The position numbers and the translations under genes were made by a program. Below are positions 1 through 10,000 of a stretch of DNA of 64,000 bases, piece after piece; the stretch's first letter is position 1; every line of letters starts with the position of its first letter. The DNA comes from Streptomyces sp. NBC_01669 (GTDB lineage: Bacteria; Actinomycetota; Actinomycetes; Streptomycetales; Streptomycetaceae): positions 744,001-808,000 of the forward strand of contig NZ_JAPEQG010000001.1 of NCBI RefSeq assembly GCF_026339735.1, in the 5' to 3' direction. The notes beneath the pieces were generated by a model, which had not been told where the DNA came from, did no database searches, and worked only from the letters and a program-made list of their open reading frames with translations.

Positions 1-504
1 CCGCACCCGCGCGGCGGGCCCGGACAGCACCAGCTGCTCGGGCCCGTTGAGGTTGACGAGGTCGACGTCGTCGAAGCCGCGGGCCACCAGCGTGCGGCCG
101 ACCCGCTCCGAGTCCAGTCCCAGCACGGCGAGCATGCCGCCGCCGGTGACACCGTCCATCACCTCGCCCCGGCGGCGCACCAGCCGGAGCCCGGTCTCGA
201 AGTCGAAGCACCCGGCGGCGAACAGTGCCGCGTACTCGCCGAGGCTGTGCCCGGCGACGAAATCGGGCAGCGGGTCGCCGTCGTCACGGGCGGCCAGGAA
301 GCTCAGTGCGTTCACGACGAACATCGCGGGCTGCGCGTAGCGCACATGGTGCAGCAGTTCGTCGTCCTCCAGGCACAGCGCCCGTACCGGGTGTCCGATG
401 ACCGCGTCGGCGATCGCGCACAGTTCCGGATAGCGGTCGAGGACGTCCTCCCCCATGCCCTTGCGCTGCGAACCCTGGCCCGGGAACACCCATGCGGTAG
501 TCAA
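1..504 (-). CDS. Malonyl-CoA:ACP transacylase, trans-acting acyltransferase (partial)
   Basis: This is the N-terminal 168 codons of a FabD/trans-AT type acyltransferase; the rest lies beyond the left edge. Reading leftward from 504, the protein begins TTAWVFPGQGSQ and contains the nucleophile elbow GHSLGEYAALFAAG near residue 90, both diagnostic of malonyl-CoA:ACP transacylases. The start is a TTG that overlaps the TGA of the upstream hydratase gene (TTGA), with GAGGAG six bases upstream. Neither megasynthase in the window carries an AT domain, so a discrete AT is expected to load malonate in trans. It could be a fusion (for example AT-oxidoreductase, as in LnmG of leinamycin), which cannot be judged here. 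Confidence 0.9.
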   Translation of the reverse strand, partial: MTTAWVFPGQGSQRKGMGEDVLDRYPELCAIADAVIGHPVRALCLEDDELLHHVRYAQPAMFVVNALSFLAARDDGDPLPDFVAGHSLGEYAALFAAGCFDFETGLRLVRRRGEVMDGVTGGGMLAVLGLDSERVGRTLVARGFDDVDLVNLNGPEQLVLSGPAARVR

Positions 505-1304
505 TCCGAACTCCTCGTGGTCGGGGCGGTGCTGCTCTGCCACGGAAAGGTGCCGTCGGCGGCGAACGCGTCGAAGTTCCGGCGCACCCGGTCCGACGAG
601 GTCAGCCGCATCAGTTCGGCCACGGCGATGTCCTCCGTCTCCGGGGGCATCGGCCGCAGCCGGTTCAGATAGGTCTTCAGGTCGCCCACCACATCGGGAG
701 CGACCTTGCCCGCCCGGAACGCCACCCGTCGGAGCAGGGTCTCGGGATCGTCGTCCACAGCGTCCACAAGCCCGCGGCGTTCCGCGTCTGCCGCGGACAG
801 CGGCAGAGTGGTCAGTGACATGGTGTACGCGGTCTGCCGGCCGGCCCGTCGGATCAGGAACGGCAGTACGCAACAGGGCAGCAGTCCCCACAGTCCTTCC
901 GGCAGGCCGAACGACGAGCGGGGGGCCGCGAACATCAGATCGCAGGCCGCCGCGAGGCCGACGCCGCCGCCCGTGGTCTGTCCGTCCACCAGGGCGACCA
1001 CGATCCGCGGGACGGTGGCGAGTCTGGTCATCAGGGCGAAGAAACGGCGGGCCGTGTGCTCGTCGTCCGCGGGAGTGTCCTGGGCCGCGCCCGCGATGTC
1101 CATGCCGGTGCAGAAGATGCCGTCCCGGCCCTGCAGGACCACGATCCGGCAGTCGGGGCTGCGTTCGGCCCGGTCGAGCGCGGCGTCCAGCGCGTCGACC
1201 AGGGCCGCGTCCATGGCGTTGCGGCGGTCCGGACGGTCCAGAGTGATCCGCAGGAGTGCGCCGTCCTCGCGGACGGTGATTCTCGGGTCCATGGCCGGCT
1301 CCAT
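501..1304 (-). CDS. Enoyl-CoA hydratase (crotonase) of a beta-branching cassette
   Basis: Crotonase-fold protein of 267 aa. The oxyanion-hole segments CTGMDI (about residues 65-70) and GQTTGGGVGLAAACDL (108-122) are present, with a candidate catalytic Glu at 136 in LPEGLWGLLP. In trans-AT polyketide pathways such proteins (LnmF, PksH, TaX type) dehydrate the HMG-like adduct made by an HMG-CoA-synthase homologue on an ACP. It overlaps the HMG-synthase stop by ATGA at 1304 and the AT start by TTGA at 501, so the three genes form one operon. A second in-frame ATG at 1292 with a better-spaced GGAG is an alternative start. Which of the two HMG-synthases it serves is unknown. Confidence 0.85.
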   Translation of the reverse strand: MEPAMDPRITVREDGALLRITLDRPDRRNAMDAALVDALDAALDRAERSPDCRIVVLQGRDGIFCTGMDIAGAAQDTPADDEHTARRFFALMTRLATVPRIVVALVDGQTTGGGVGLAAACDLMFAAPRSSFGLPEGLWGLLPCCVLPFLIRRAGRQTAYTMSLTTLPLSAADAERRGLVDAVDDDPETLLRRVAFRAGKVAPDVVGDLKTYLNRLRPMPPETEDIAVAELMRLTSSDRVRRNFDAFAADGTFPWQSSTAPTTRSSD

Positions 1305-2539
1305 CAGCTCCACCGATAGGTGCGGCGGTAGGCGTCGATCCGGTCGAGTACCAGCAGCCCGCGCCCCGCCATCCGGCGCTCGTAGGCAGCCGCGTACGGT
1401 CCGGTGTCGAACAAGGCGTCCCTGGTGCCGAATCCACGGTCGTCGGCCATGCCGGTGATCCGGTCGTACTCGGCCACGGTCAGCGCGTAACGGTCGGCCA
1501 GCTGCCGGTCGATGCCGCGTCGGACGGGCGGTTCGTGACCCACGACTCCGCTGAAGAACTCCGAGGCGCAGCCGGAGCCGTAGGAGAACAGCCCGACCCG
1601 TTCGGGGCCGTCGAGACGGGCGTGGTCCAGGAGCGAGCACACGGCGAGATAGAGGGCGCCGGAGAACAGATTGCCCGTGTCGGCGCAGTACTCGAGGGAG
1701 GGGGCGACCCGTTCGGTGAAGTCCCGGTCGATCTCTGCCGCGCCCGCCGCCGCCTTCTTGCGCATCAGCAGCCGGTGTCCGCCCCTGACCATGCCGGGGA
1801 ATGGGGTGTGCATGACCAGGTGGCCGAATGTCTTGCGCAGATCGGCGCCCGCTACCCGTTGGCAGTAGTGCTCGAAGCTCTTCTCCAGACAGGTCATGTA
1901 CGCGAGCAGGGAGGCGTCCGCGTTGACCACGTCCACATCGGCCCGCGGCCGGGCGGTGTCCAGGACCTCGAAGGTGTGGAAACCGCTGCCGCCCGCGTCG
2001 AGCCGCAGGATCCGGCCCGGTGCGCCGACGAGCATCGCGACCGCACCGGCACCCTCGGCGGGCTCCCAGGTGGTGCCGCGGGCGGCGGTGCCCGGGGCGT
2101 CGGTGGCGATGACCAGGGCCAGCGCGCCCGGTACCGGACTGGTGGCGATCATCGCAGCGGCGGTCTGCAGGGCGGCGGTCCCGCCGTAGCAGGCGTGCTT
2201 CACCTCGAAGGACCGGCAGGCGTTGCCGAGCCCCAGGTGGTGATGCACATAGGTGCTGATGGGCTTGCCCAGGTCGAGGCCGGATTCGGTGGCCACCACC
2301 AGGAGTTCGATCCGTGCGCGTGCGTCCTCGTCCAGTTCGGCGAGGAGCGGCCGGGCCGCGTTGACCGCGTTGGTGACCGGGTCCTCGCACGGCAGGTTCA
2401 CGGATTTTCGCCGCATCATGAGGTTGTCGAATCTGCTCAGGTCGAGGCCCCGGGCGACGAAGAGTTCCCGTACGTCGACGAAGGCCGGCCCGATGTACGA
2501 ATGGATCGCTTCGATGCCGATTGCGCTGCCAGTACCCAC
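1304..2539 (-). CDS. HMG-CoA synthase homologue 1 (beta-alkylation)
   Basis: 411 aa HMG-CoA-synthase-like protein. The catalytic triad can be placed at Glu85 (ATESGLD), Cys117 (KHACYGG) and His244 (MHTPFPG), all conserved. The C-terminal FSYGSGCASEFFS motif is also typical. These enzymes add an acyl carbanion from an ACP to a beta-keto thioester, installing a branch on the polyketide. It shares an operon with the hydratase and AT. The ATG lies exactly where transcription is predicted to begin from the -10 box at 2546-2551, so the mRNA may be leaderless. It is a paralogue of the second homologue at 14131-15369, and having two such genes in one cluster is uncommon. Confidence 0.9.
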   Translation of the reverse strand: MGTGSAIGIEAIHSYIGPAFVDVRELFVARGLDLSRFDNLMMRRKSVNLPCEDPVTNAVNAARPLLAELDEDARARIELLVVATESGLDLGKPISTYVHHHLGLGNACRSFEVKHACYGGTAALQTAAAMIATSPVPGALALVIATDAPGTAARGTTWEPAEGAGAVAMLVGAPGRILRLDAGGSGFHTFEVLDTARPRADVDVVNADASLLAYMTCLEKSFEHYCQRVAGADLRKTFGHLVMHTPFPGMVRGGHRLLMRKKAAAGAAEIDRDFTERVAPSLEYCADTGNLFSGALYLAVCSLLDHARLDGPERVGLFSYGSGCASEFFSGVVGHEPPVRRGIDRQLADRYALTVAEYDRITGMADDRGFGTRDALFDTGPYAAAYERRMAGRGLLVLDRIDAYRRTYRWS

Positions 2540-2545
2540 GCGACT

Positions 2546-2588
2546 TTTCTAGCGGGCGGCCCGGCCCGGGTCTGCGCAGCATTGAGCA
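2546..2588 (-). promoter_or_regulatory. Predicted promoter with Crp-type site for the HMGS1-ECH-AT operon
   Basis: On the minus strand TGCTCAATGCTG (2588-2577) is followed 29 nt after TGCTCAAT by TAGAAA (2551-2546), a plausible -10 box. The same arrangement recurs at 13849, 20314 and 22160 in front of other genes of this cluster. The predicted transcription start falls at about 2539, on the ATG itself. Confidence 0.5.
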
Positions 2589-2621
2589 GGCGGCCGGGAG
2601 CGCGGTGGTCACGATGGGACC

Positions 2622-3395
2622 GTGACTTCGCCGAGCGGGTGGCCCGAGCACCCCGTGCATGTGTGGACCTGTGCGGTGGCCGGGCCACCGGACGGATACC
2701 TCCGGGTGCTGTCCGCCGACGAGCTGGATGTCGCGGAGCGCCGGGTCGGCGACCGCGCCGAGTACGTGGCGGCCCATGTGCTGCTGCGCACGGCTCTGAG
2801 CTGGTGGGTGCCGCGGGTTCCGCCGCACGCCTGGGCGTTCGTCAGGTCGCCGCTCGGGCGTCCGGAGATCGCCGAGCCGCGCGCGTACCGCTGGCTGCGG
2901 TTCAATGTCTCGCACACGGGAGGGCTGGTGGCCTGTGTGCTGGCCGCCGGTACGGACTGCGGGATCGATGTGGAGACGGTCCGGCGGCACACCGACACCG
3001 ACGCGCTCGCCCGGCGGGTGCTCAGCTCCGGGGAGTACGCCGGGTTCGCCGGGCTGCCCGACGGGGTCAGGGCGCACCGCTTCCTCCAGCACTGGGTGCT
3101 GAAGGAGGCGTATGCCAAAGCGCGCGGTCTCGGGCTGCGGCTGCCGTTCGACGCCTGCGGATTCCTGCTCGGGCCCGGCCCGTTACGCGCCGAGCTGCCC
3201 GACGCCCCGCAGCCGTGGCGGTTCCAGCAGTGGCGGCCGACCCCGTGGCATGTGGCGGCGCTGGCGTTGCGCGGCGGCCAGGGGCGGCAGCCGCAGCCCG
3301 TCCATCACGGTGCGCCACCCACCGGGGCGGGGGCGAGCAGTCCGAGGTCGGTACGGATCGCCGAAACCACCGGTGGCGGAGCCGACTTGAGGTAG
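2622..3395 (+). CDS. 4'-phosphopantetheinyl transferase, Sfp type
   Basis: 257 aa Sfp-type transferase that would convert the apo carrier domains of the cluster to holo form. Key motifs are visible: FNVSHTGG (94-101), the Mg-binding GIDVE (114-118) and WVLKEAYAKARG (158-169). The start is GTG at 2622. The last 91 bases overlap the 3' end of the convergent thioesterase gene, so the C-terminal 30 residues after QGRQPQP are low-complexity and may be read through DNA primarily shaped by the opposite gene. It is divergent from HMG-synthase 1 across a short promoter region that holds the cluster-wide site at 2577-2588. Confidence 0.92.
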   Translation: MTSPSGWPEHPVHVWTCAVAGPPDGYLRVLSADELDVAERRVGDRAEYVAAHVLLRTALSWWVPRVPPHAWAFVRSPLGRPEIAEPRAYRWLRFNVSHTGGLVACVLAAGTDCGIDVETVRRHTDTDALARRVLSSGEYAGFAGLPDGVRAHRFLQHWVLKEAYAKARGLGLRLPFDACGFLLGPGPLRAELPDAPQPWRFQQWRPTPWHVAALALRGGQGRQPQPVHHGAPPTGAGASSPRSVRIAETTGGGADLR

Positions 3396-4078
3396 AAGTG
3401 GTCTCCGTCGAAGGTGCGCATTCTGAAGTCCCGGCCGGTCACGGCGGACCAGGCGGCGATGTCGTCCCGGGTGACCTCGGGGTCGGCGTCGCCGGTCAGT
3501 GCCGTGACCGGGCAGAACAGCGGCGGGCGCTCAGGCGCCGGATCGTAGGTCTCGTTCATCCGGAAGTCGGCCCGCAGCGACGGCAGGAACAGCTCGGCCA
3601 TCCCGGGTTGGCGCAGGATTTCGGGCGGGGTGCCGCCGAGCTGGGTCAGCAGGCCGAGGAAGTCGCCGTCGGTGAGGGTGTGGCGGGGGGCGTGCCGTGC
3701 GGGCAGGTGCGGTGCACGGCGGCCGGAGACGAACAGGCGCAGCGGCGGGCCGGTCCCGCTCTCGCTGAACAACCGGGCCATCTCGTAGGCGACGATCGCG
3801 CCGAGGCTGTGCCCGAACAGCGCGAAGGGCCGGTCGGCGTAGGGCCGCAGGGCGTCGAACAGGGGCGGCAGCAGCTCGTCTAGCCGTTCGCAGGGCCGTT
3901 CCCTGACCCGGGTCTCCCTGCCGGGGAGGACCGCGGCGAGCACCCCGATCTCCGGGAGCAGGGGGTCCCGCCAGGGGCGGTAGAACAGCGGGCCGCCGCC
4001 GGCGTGCGCGAAGCACAGCAGCCGGATCGGCGCCTCCTCGAAACCCGGGCCGGTGGACGCCCAGACACCGGCGTTCAT
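3305..4078 (-). CDS. Type II thioesterase
   Basis: 257 aa alpha/beta hydrolase of the editing thioesterase family. The protein begins near RLLCFAHAGGGP (oxyanion region). It has the nucleophile Ser91 in FGHSLGA, an acidic residue in GDADPEV and a C-terminal His in DGDHFYL. Such enzymes release stalled or mis-primed acyl groups from carrier domains; LnmN fills this role in leinamycin. The ATG overlaps the stop of the NRPS-KS gene (ATGA at 4075-4078), implying translational coupling at the end of the operon starting at the P450. Its 3' end overlaps the convergent PPTase gene by 91 bases. Confidence 0.92.
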   Translation of the reverse strand: MNAGVWASTGPGFEEAPIRLLCFAHAGGGPLFYRPWRDPLLPEIGVLAAVLPGRETRVRERPCERLDELLPPLFDALRPYADRPFALFGHSLGAIVAYEMARLFSESGTGPPLRLFVSGRRAPHLPARHAPRHTLTDGDFLGLLTQLGGTPPEILRQPGMAELFLPSLRADFRMNETYDPAPERPPLFCPVTALTGDADPEVTRDDIAAWSAVTGRDFRMRTFDGDHFYLKSAPPPVVSAIRTDLGLLAPAPVGGAP

Positions 4079-7000
4079 GACTGCCCCGGAACGGACCTGA
4101 GCACCGCGTGGCCGAGGGTGCCGGATGCTCCGGTCACATTGACCAGGGCGCGCAGCGGTGCGCCGGGGGCAAGCGGCTCCCAGTCGCGCAGAGTGTCCGC
4201 GAGCTGTACTCGTTCGAAGCCGATCAGCGGGCTGAGCGAGGCGGCCCGGACCGTCGGGGCGATCCGGCGGTGCTCGAACTGGAGCAGCACCTTGATGAGC
4301 TGGGAGAGCCCGGCCGCGGCCTCCAGGTGCCCGATGCCCGGTTTGACCGTGCCGACGAGCGGGCGGCCACCGGTGCGGAAGATCTCGCCGAGTGCGGTGA
4401 TCTCGGCGGCGTCGGCGATGCTCGCACCGGCAGCGGCGCACTCGACGTAGCCGATGTCACCGGGGTCGAGTCCGACTCCGTGCAGGGTCTGGCCGATCGA
4501 GGCGGTCAGGGCCTCCGCGTTCGCCGAGCCGTAGCGGCCCGCCCCGCCGATGTGCCCGGTCCAGGTGGTCTCGATGATCCCGCGCAGCGGAACGCCACCG
4601 GATTCGGCACCGTCGGCCGGCCGGGGGCGCAGCAGGAGTGCGCCGATGCCCTCGCCCGGTATCCACCCGGAGGAGTCGGCCGAGAACGCCCCCGGCACAC
4701 CGGCGGACCTGAGGAGGCCGCCGTCCTCCAGCAGCGCCAGGTGATAGGGGTGCGAGACGAGGCTGGCGCCGGTGACGACCGCCGCGTCGCACTCGCCCGA
4801 GCGCAGACTGCGTACGGCGAGGTGCAGTGCGGTCAGCGAGGAGGAGCAGGAGGTGTCGACGGCGATGCTCGGCCCGGTGAGACCGAAGTGGTGCGAGATC
4901 CGGTTCGGGATCTCGGACGCGCTGCCGAAGATCTCCGCCCGTTCGCCGCGCCGCCACGCGTCGGCGCCGGTGTGCTGGTGGTCCTGCCACATCGCCCCGG
5001 TGAACACACCGATTCGGGGCGCCGTGGCGCGCAGCGACGCCGCGGTCAGCCCCGCGTCCTCCAGGCATTCCCACACGGCCTGGAGGGTGAGCCTGGTCTG
5101 CGGGTCGAGTGTGCGGGCCTCGGTCGGCGAGATATGGAACAGCAGGCTGTCGAAGGCCTCGGTGTCCCGCAGATAGCCCGCGTCGGGTGCGTGCTGTCCC
5201 AGGGCCGCGCGGCGCGACGCGGGCGGCGGCCCGATCGCGATGTGTCCGGCGGCCAGGTTGCGCCAGTAGGTGTCGAGGTCGTCGGCGCCGGGAAAACGTC
5301 CGGCGGCTCCGAGCACGGCGATGTCGTCCACCGCGCGCGGTGCGTCAGCGGGGCGGGACTCCGTGCGCGGCCGCGTGGTGGCCCGCCCGGACCTGGTGGC
5401 CGCCCCGCGGTCCGGGACAGTGGCGGGGTACTGCGGCGCCGCGCCGTGGGATTCGTGGCCGGTGCGGGTGCCGCCGATGAAGGTGTGCAGCAGCCGGTGC
5501 CCCTCGTCGAGCCCGAACTCGGCCCGGATGGCGTCGAAGTTCAGCGAGCCGACCGGGCAGAGCCCGATGCCGCAGGTGGCCTGGGCTCCGGTGAGCAACT
5601 GGCCGATGTATCCGGCCTCCAACGCCAGGTACAGGTCCGCCTCCTGCCCGTACAGGGGGGTGATGCCGTCCCGCTGGCCGATCAGGAACAGCTCGAAGGC
5701 CGCTTTGTCGAAGACCGGCCGGTTGTAGAAGACATGCGCGGTGCGGTCGAAGTCCGGTTCCGGTGTGATCAGTTCCAGTTCGTGCCGGTCCGGCCGGTAG
5801 TAGTGGACGCCCCCTTCGACGCCGGTGACACGACCGGGCCGCACCCGCACATAGGCCTGGACGGCGTAGGTGTCGCCGGCCGACGGGTAGAGGTACCGGG
5901 GCCGTCCGCCCGTCGTCGTGCGGCGCAGCAGTCCGAGCAACCGGGCCAGGGATTCCGCGGGCAGGGGTGCGGAGTCGAAATCGCGCTGGGTGGACCGCCC
6001 GGCGTAGACCTCCTCGGCGAATCCGACGTCGGCGAGGGGGAGCACGCTGCGCGCGGGCGCGTGCCGGGTGGCATGGCCGGCGGATTTGAAGAGCTCCCGG
6101 TCCTCGGGCGAGAAGAAGTCCACGGCGGTGGGCCGCTCAAGGGCTTCGGGGATGTCCTGCGGTACGGTTCCGGGCTCCGCCCGAGCCACGGCGGGTTCGT
6201 CCGGTGCGTTCGGTGCAGGGGGCGGGGCCGGTTCGTCCTGCGCGGCCGGCGGCGCCACGGCGTCGGCGGCCCCGGGCGTGGCGGACAGATGCCGGGCGAT
6301 CGATATGCAGGTGGCCTCGGCGAGCAGCACCGCGACCTCGGTCCGCCGGCCGTACCGCTCCTCGATGAGAGCGGATGCCTGCACCATGGTGAACGACGAG
6401 GCACCGCTGTCCCACAGGTCGGCGGCCGGGTCCAGCGTGTCGAGCCCGAGGAGTCCGGCGAAGACCTCGGCGATGTCCTCGGCGCGCACCCCTGCCGCGG
6501 TGGCGGGGGCGGCCGGCGTTGTCTGTGGCGCGGCGGGCGGCCGGGCGAGCGCCGCACGGTCGAGCTTGCCGTTGGCGGTCGCCGGGAACTCGGTGAGCTG
6601 CTCCACGTAGTTGGGCACCATGTAGTCCGGCAGCGTGCGTGCGGCGAAGGCGCGCAGGTCCCGCACCGCGGGCATCGTGCCGTTCGCGGGGATCACATGC
6701 GCGACCAGCTTGCTGTCGCCGTTCTGGCTGCGTACGACGACGACCGCGTCGCGTACGTCCGGGTGCAGCCGGAGCCGGTGCTCGATCTCCTCCAGCTCCA
6801 CCCGGAAGCCCCGGATCTTGACCTGTCCGTCGGAGCGTCCGAGGAAGACCAGGTGACCGTCCGGCCGGTGCAGGGCGCGGTCGCCCGTCCGGTACATCCG
6901 CTCTCCCGCACGGGCGGCGAACGGGTCGTCGACGAATCGCTCGGCGGTCAGCTCGGGCCGCCGGTAGTAGCCCTGGCTCAGGCACTCCCCGGCGATGAAC

Positions 7001-10000
7001 AGATCTCCTTCGGTGCCCGGTTCGCAGGGCCGCAACTCCTCGTCGAGGACGTAGTAGCGGGCGTTGTCGATGGGTTTGCCGTAGGGGATGCTCCGCCACT
7101 GGGGGTCGACCTCGTCGACCGGGAAGAAGTTCGACCAGACGGTGGCCTCGGTCGCCCCGCCCAGGCTCACGATCCGCGCACCGGGGAACACCGCGCGCAC
7201 CTCGTCGGGCAGGGACAGCGGGGTGTAGTCGCCGCTGAGGAAGACCAGCCTGAGCGTGCCGGTGCCGGGGTGGTCCGCGTGGGCGGCCATTCTCGGCGCG
7301 AGTTGGGCCAGGGTGGTGGGCGCCGAGTTCCAGAAGGTCACAGGTTCCTCGACCAGGGCGCGGAGCAGCAGATCGGGGTCGTGCTGCTGTGCCTCGTCGG
7401 CGAGGTAGAGCGCGGCGCCCCGGCCGAGCAGTCCGAGGATGTCGAAGACCGACAGGTCGAAGCCGAGCGAGGTCACACACATGCCGAGGTCGCCGGGGGC
7501 GAACTCCCAGGTGCGATAACACCAGTTGAGGAGGTTGAGCACGGCCCGGTGGGTCACCGCGACACCTTTGGGGCGGCCGCTGCTGCCCGAGGTGAAGATG
7601 ACATAGGCCGTGTCGGAGGGTGTGGCGTGGGCCGGTGGGTCGGTGCGTTCGCGGATGTCCGCGGCGAGCGTGGTCACGTCGACGGTGGTGACCGGGCTCT
7701 CCGCGGGCCACCGGCGCTGTTCCGGGCCGGCCACGAGCACGATTGCGACGGCGGCGTCGGCCCGTATGGATTCGGCCCGTTCGGGCGGCAGTTGGGGCTC
7801 GATCGGCACATAGGTGCCGCCTGCCTTGAGTACGCCGAACACCGCGGCCACCAGGTCGGGTGTTCTGGGCAGGGCGATGCCCACCGCCGTCCCCGGACCG
7901 ACTCCGAGGTCCCGCAGCCGCCAGGCGATCCGGTTCGCCCGCCGGTTCAGCTCCCCGTACGTCATGGGCGGCCCCATGCGCCGGCGGACCGCTTCCGCGT
8001 CGGGCCGCCTGCGGGCCTGGTCCTCGAAGAGGCGGTGGACCGGGTGCGCGGCGGGGAAGTCGACGGCGGTGTCGTTCACCTCGCGTACGACGGGGTGAAG
8101 CGCCTGTGTGCGGTCCGGGACGTCACCGATGCGGGCGACCAGGTCACCGAAGGCTGCGAAGGCCTCGGCGAGCGCCTGCGGGTCGAAGGCCGAGGAGGCC
8201 ACGTCCCAGCAGTAGTGCAGCCGGTCGCCGTCCACGGTCACGATGCAGTCGAGTGCCACCCCGGGAGTGCTGGTCAGTCCGGGACCGGGGGTGACGCCCG
8301 CGGGCAGGGCCGTTCCGGTCACGTCGTATGCGCTGGTGAGGACGACGGGGAGGGTGGGCGCGGGCCGGGTACGGACGCCGCGCAGGCCGGTCAGCGCAGA
8401 GGCGGTGTCCGCCGCGGTGTCCTCGTCGAGGATCCGCTGGTAGTGCGCGGCCCGCTCGTGCGACGGGAGGCGCGGTTCGGCCGGCAGCAGGCTCAGGGCC
8501 GTGTGTTCGGCGGGCCTCGGCGCCTGCGGCCAGCGGACCACTTCCAGCGGGTACGGGTCGGGGAGGAGTCCGGTGAGCGCCTCGGTGAGCGCGCCGAGCA
8601 GGACCGGGTCGCCCCGTAGCCCTTCGTCCCGCAGGGTCGCGGCGGCGGCGCGCCAGCCGGTGCGGACCCCTTCCAGACGGGTCCGCGGCCCACCGGTGTC
8701 CAGCGGTGCGGGTCCCGGCGGGAGTGCGGCGGCGCGGGCCCGCCAGTGCTCCTCGGCCCGGGTGTCGCGGGCCGGGGGCGGCTGCGGGGCGGGGGGTGTG
8801 TCGGGGTCCGGAGGTTCCGCGCCGTGCAGCAGACGCATCAGCCGGCGTCCGATGAGCTGGATGCTCAGCCCGTCCGCGGCGAGCAGGTCGACGGCGAGGT
8901 GCAGCACGGCGGGGCCGCCGTCCTCCCCGCCGGTGATCCGCAGGTCCCACAGCGGCCACCGGCCGGGCTGGAAGGGACGGGCGGTCATCTCCTGCGGCAG
9001 CCGCTGTGCCGCTTCGGCCGGCAGCACCGGGATGTGCAGGCTCCGGGGTGTGTGGGCACGTATGCGCAGCTTCCCGCCGGGTGTCACGTCCGTACGGAGC
9101 GCATCGGTGGATTCCACCAGCCGTAACCAGGCCGTCTCCAGCCGTTCCGGGTCGAAGCTGTCGAGGCGGAAGCTCTGGTAGACCTGGCAGCCCTCCCGGG
9201 CTCCCGCGAGCCGGTCGACGAGATAGCCCTGTTGCAGCTCGTTGAGGGCTCGCTCCTCGGCCTCCTCGGGATCGGCCAGCGCCACCAGCGCGCCCATGAA
9301 GTCCGCGAACAGTGTCCGGCCCGCGCCGGGCGCGAACAGCTCGGGCACCAGGTCCCAGCGCACCCGGAGCGAGCCGTCCTCCTCCCACATCTGGTGGTCG
9401 AGGGCGACGCCGGAGGTCTGGCCGACCGCGTACGACACCTGCCGGCCGAATCCCTCGTCGTGCCGCTTCGGCCGCAGATCGAGCATGCTGGTGAAAACGA
9501 CCGGGAGCCGGGGGGCCGCGCTGCCGCGACGGCCGGTCCCGACCGCCCTGATCACCTCGATGCCCGAAGCCGAGGAGTGCCCGAACCCCTCCCACAGGCC
9601 GCGGTGCGTCGCCGCCGCCGACTCCGCGAGCGGCCGGGCGGGGTCGGGCCGCACCGGCAGCAGCATGGTCGAGGTGAGCGGCGCCACCAGTTCCGCGGTG
9701 GCCGCAGGGAGACGGACCCGGTCGCTGGTGGTCAGTACGAGCAGGAACTCCGGCCCGCCGCCCGCCCGTTGCAGTGCCTCGCCGAAGACGGTGAGGACCA
9801 GCGAGGTGGGCGACACCTCCCAGGCCGCGGCCTTTTTGCGCAGGGCCTGCCACTGCTCGGGGGCGAGGGTGGCCCCGAGCGGTTCGCGGCGGTGGCAGGA
9901 CAGTTCCCCGCCGGAGGGCGGCCGGTCCGCCGCCAGAACGTCCGGGGCCGCGGGGATCTCGCGCAGCCGGGTGGTCCAGTAGTCGACATCTGCGGCGAAC

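Noticed and set aside
501..3092. An 863-codon minus-strand frame covering both ECH and HMGS1
   Set aside because: Only its C-terminal 267 codons encode the hydratase; the rest is out of frame with the clear HMG-synthase.
4108..8619. A 1503-codon open frame on the plus strand
   Set aside because: It is antisense to the NRPS, whose domains are unmistakable. High GC keeps opposite frames open; the translation has no family resemblance.
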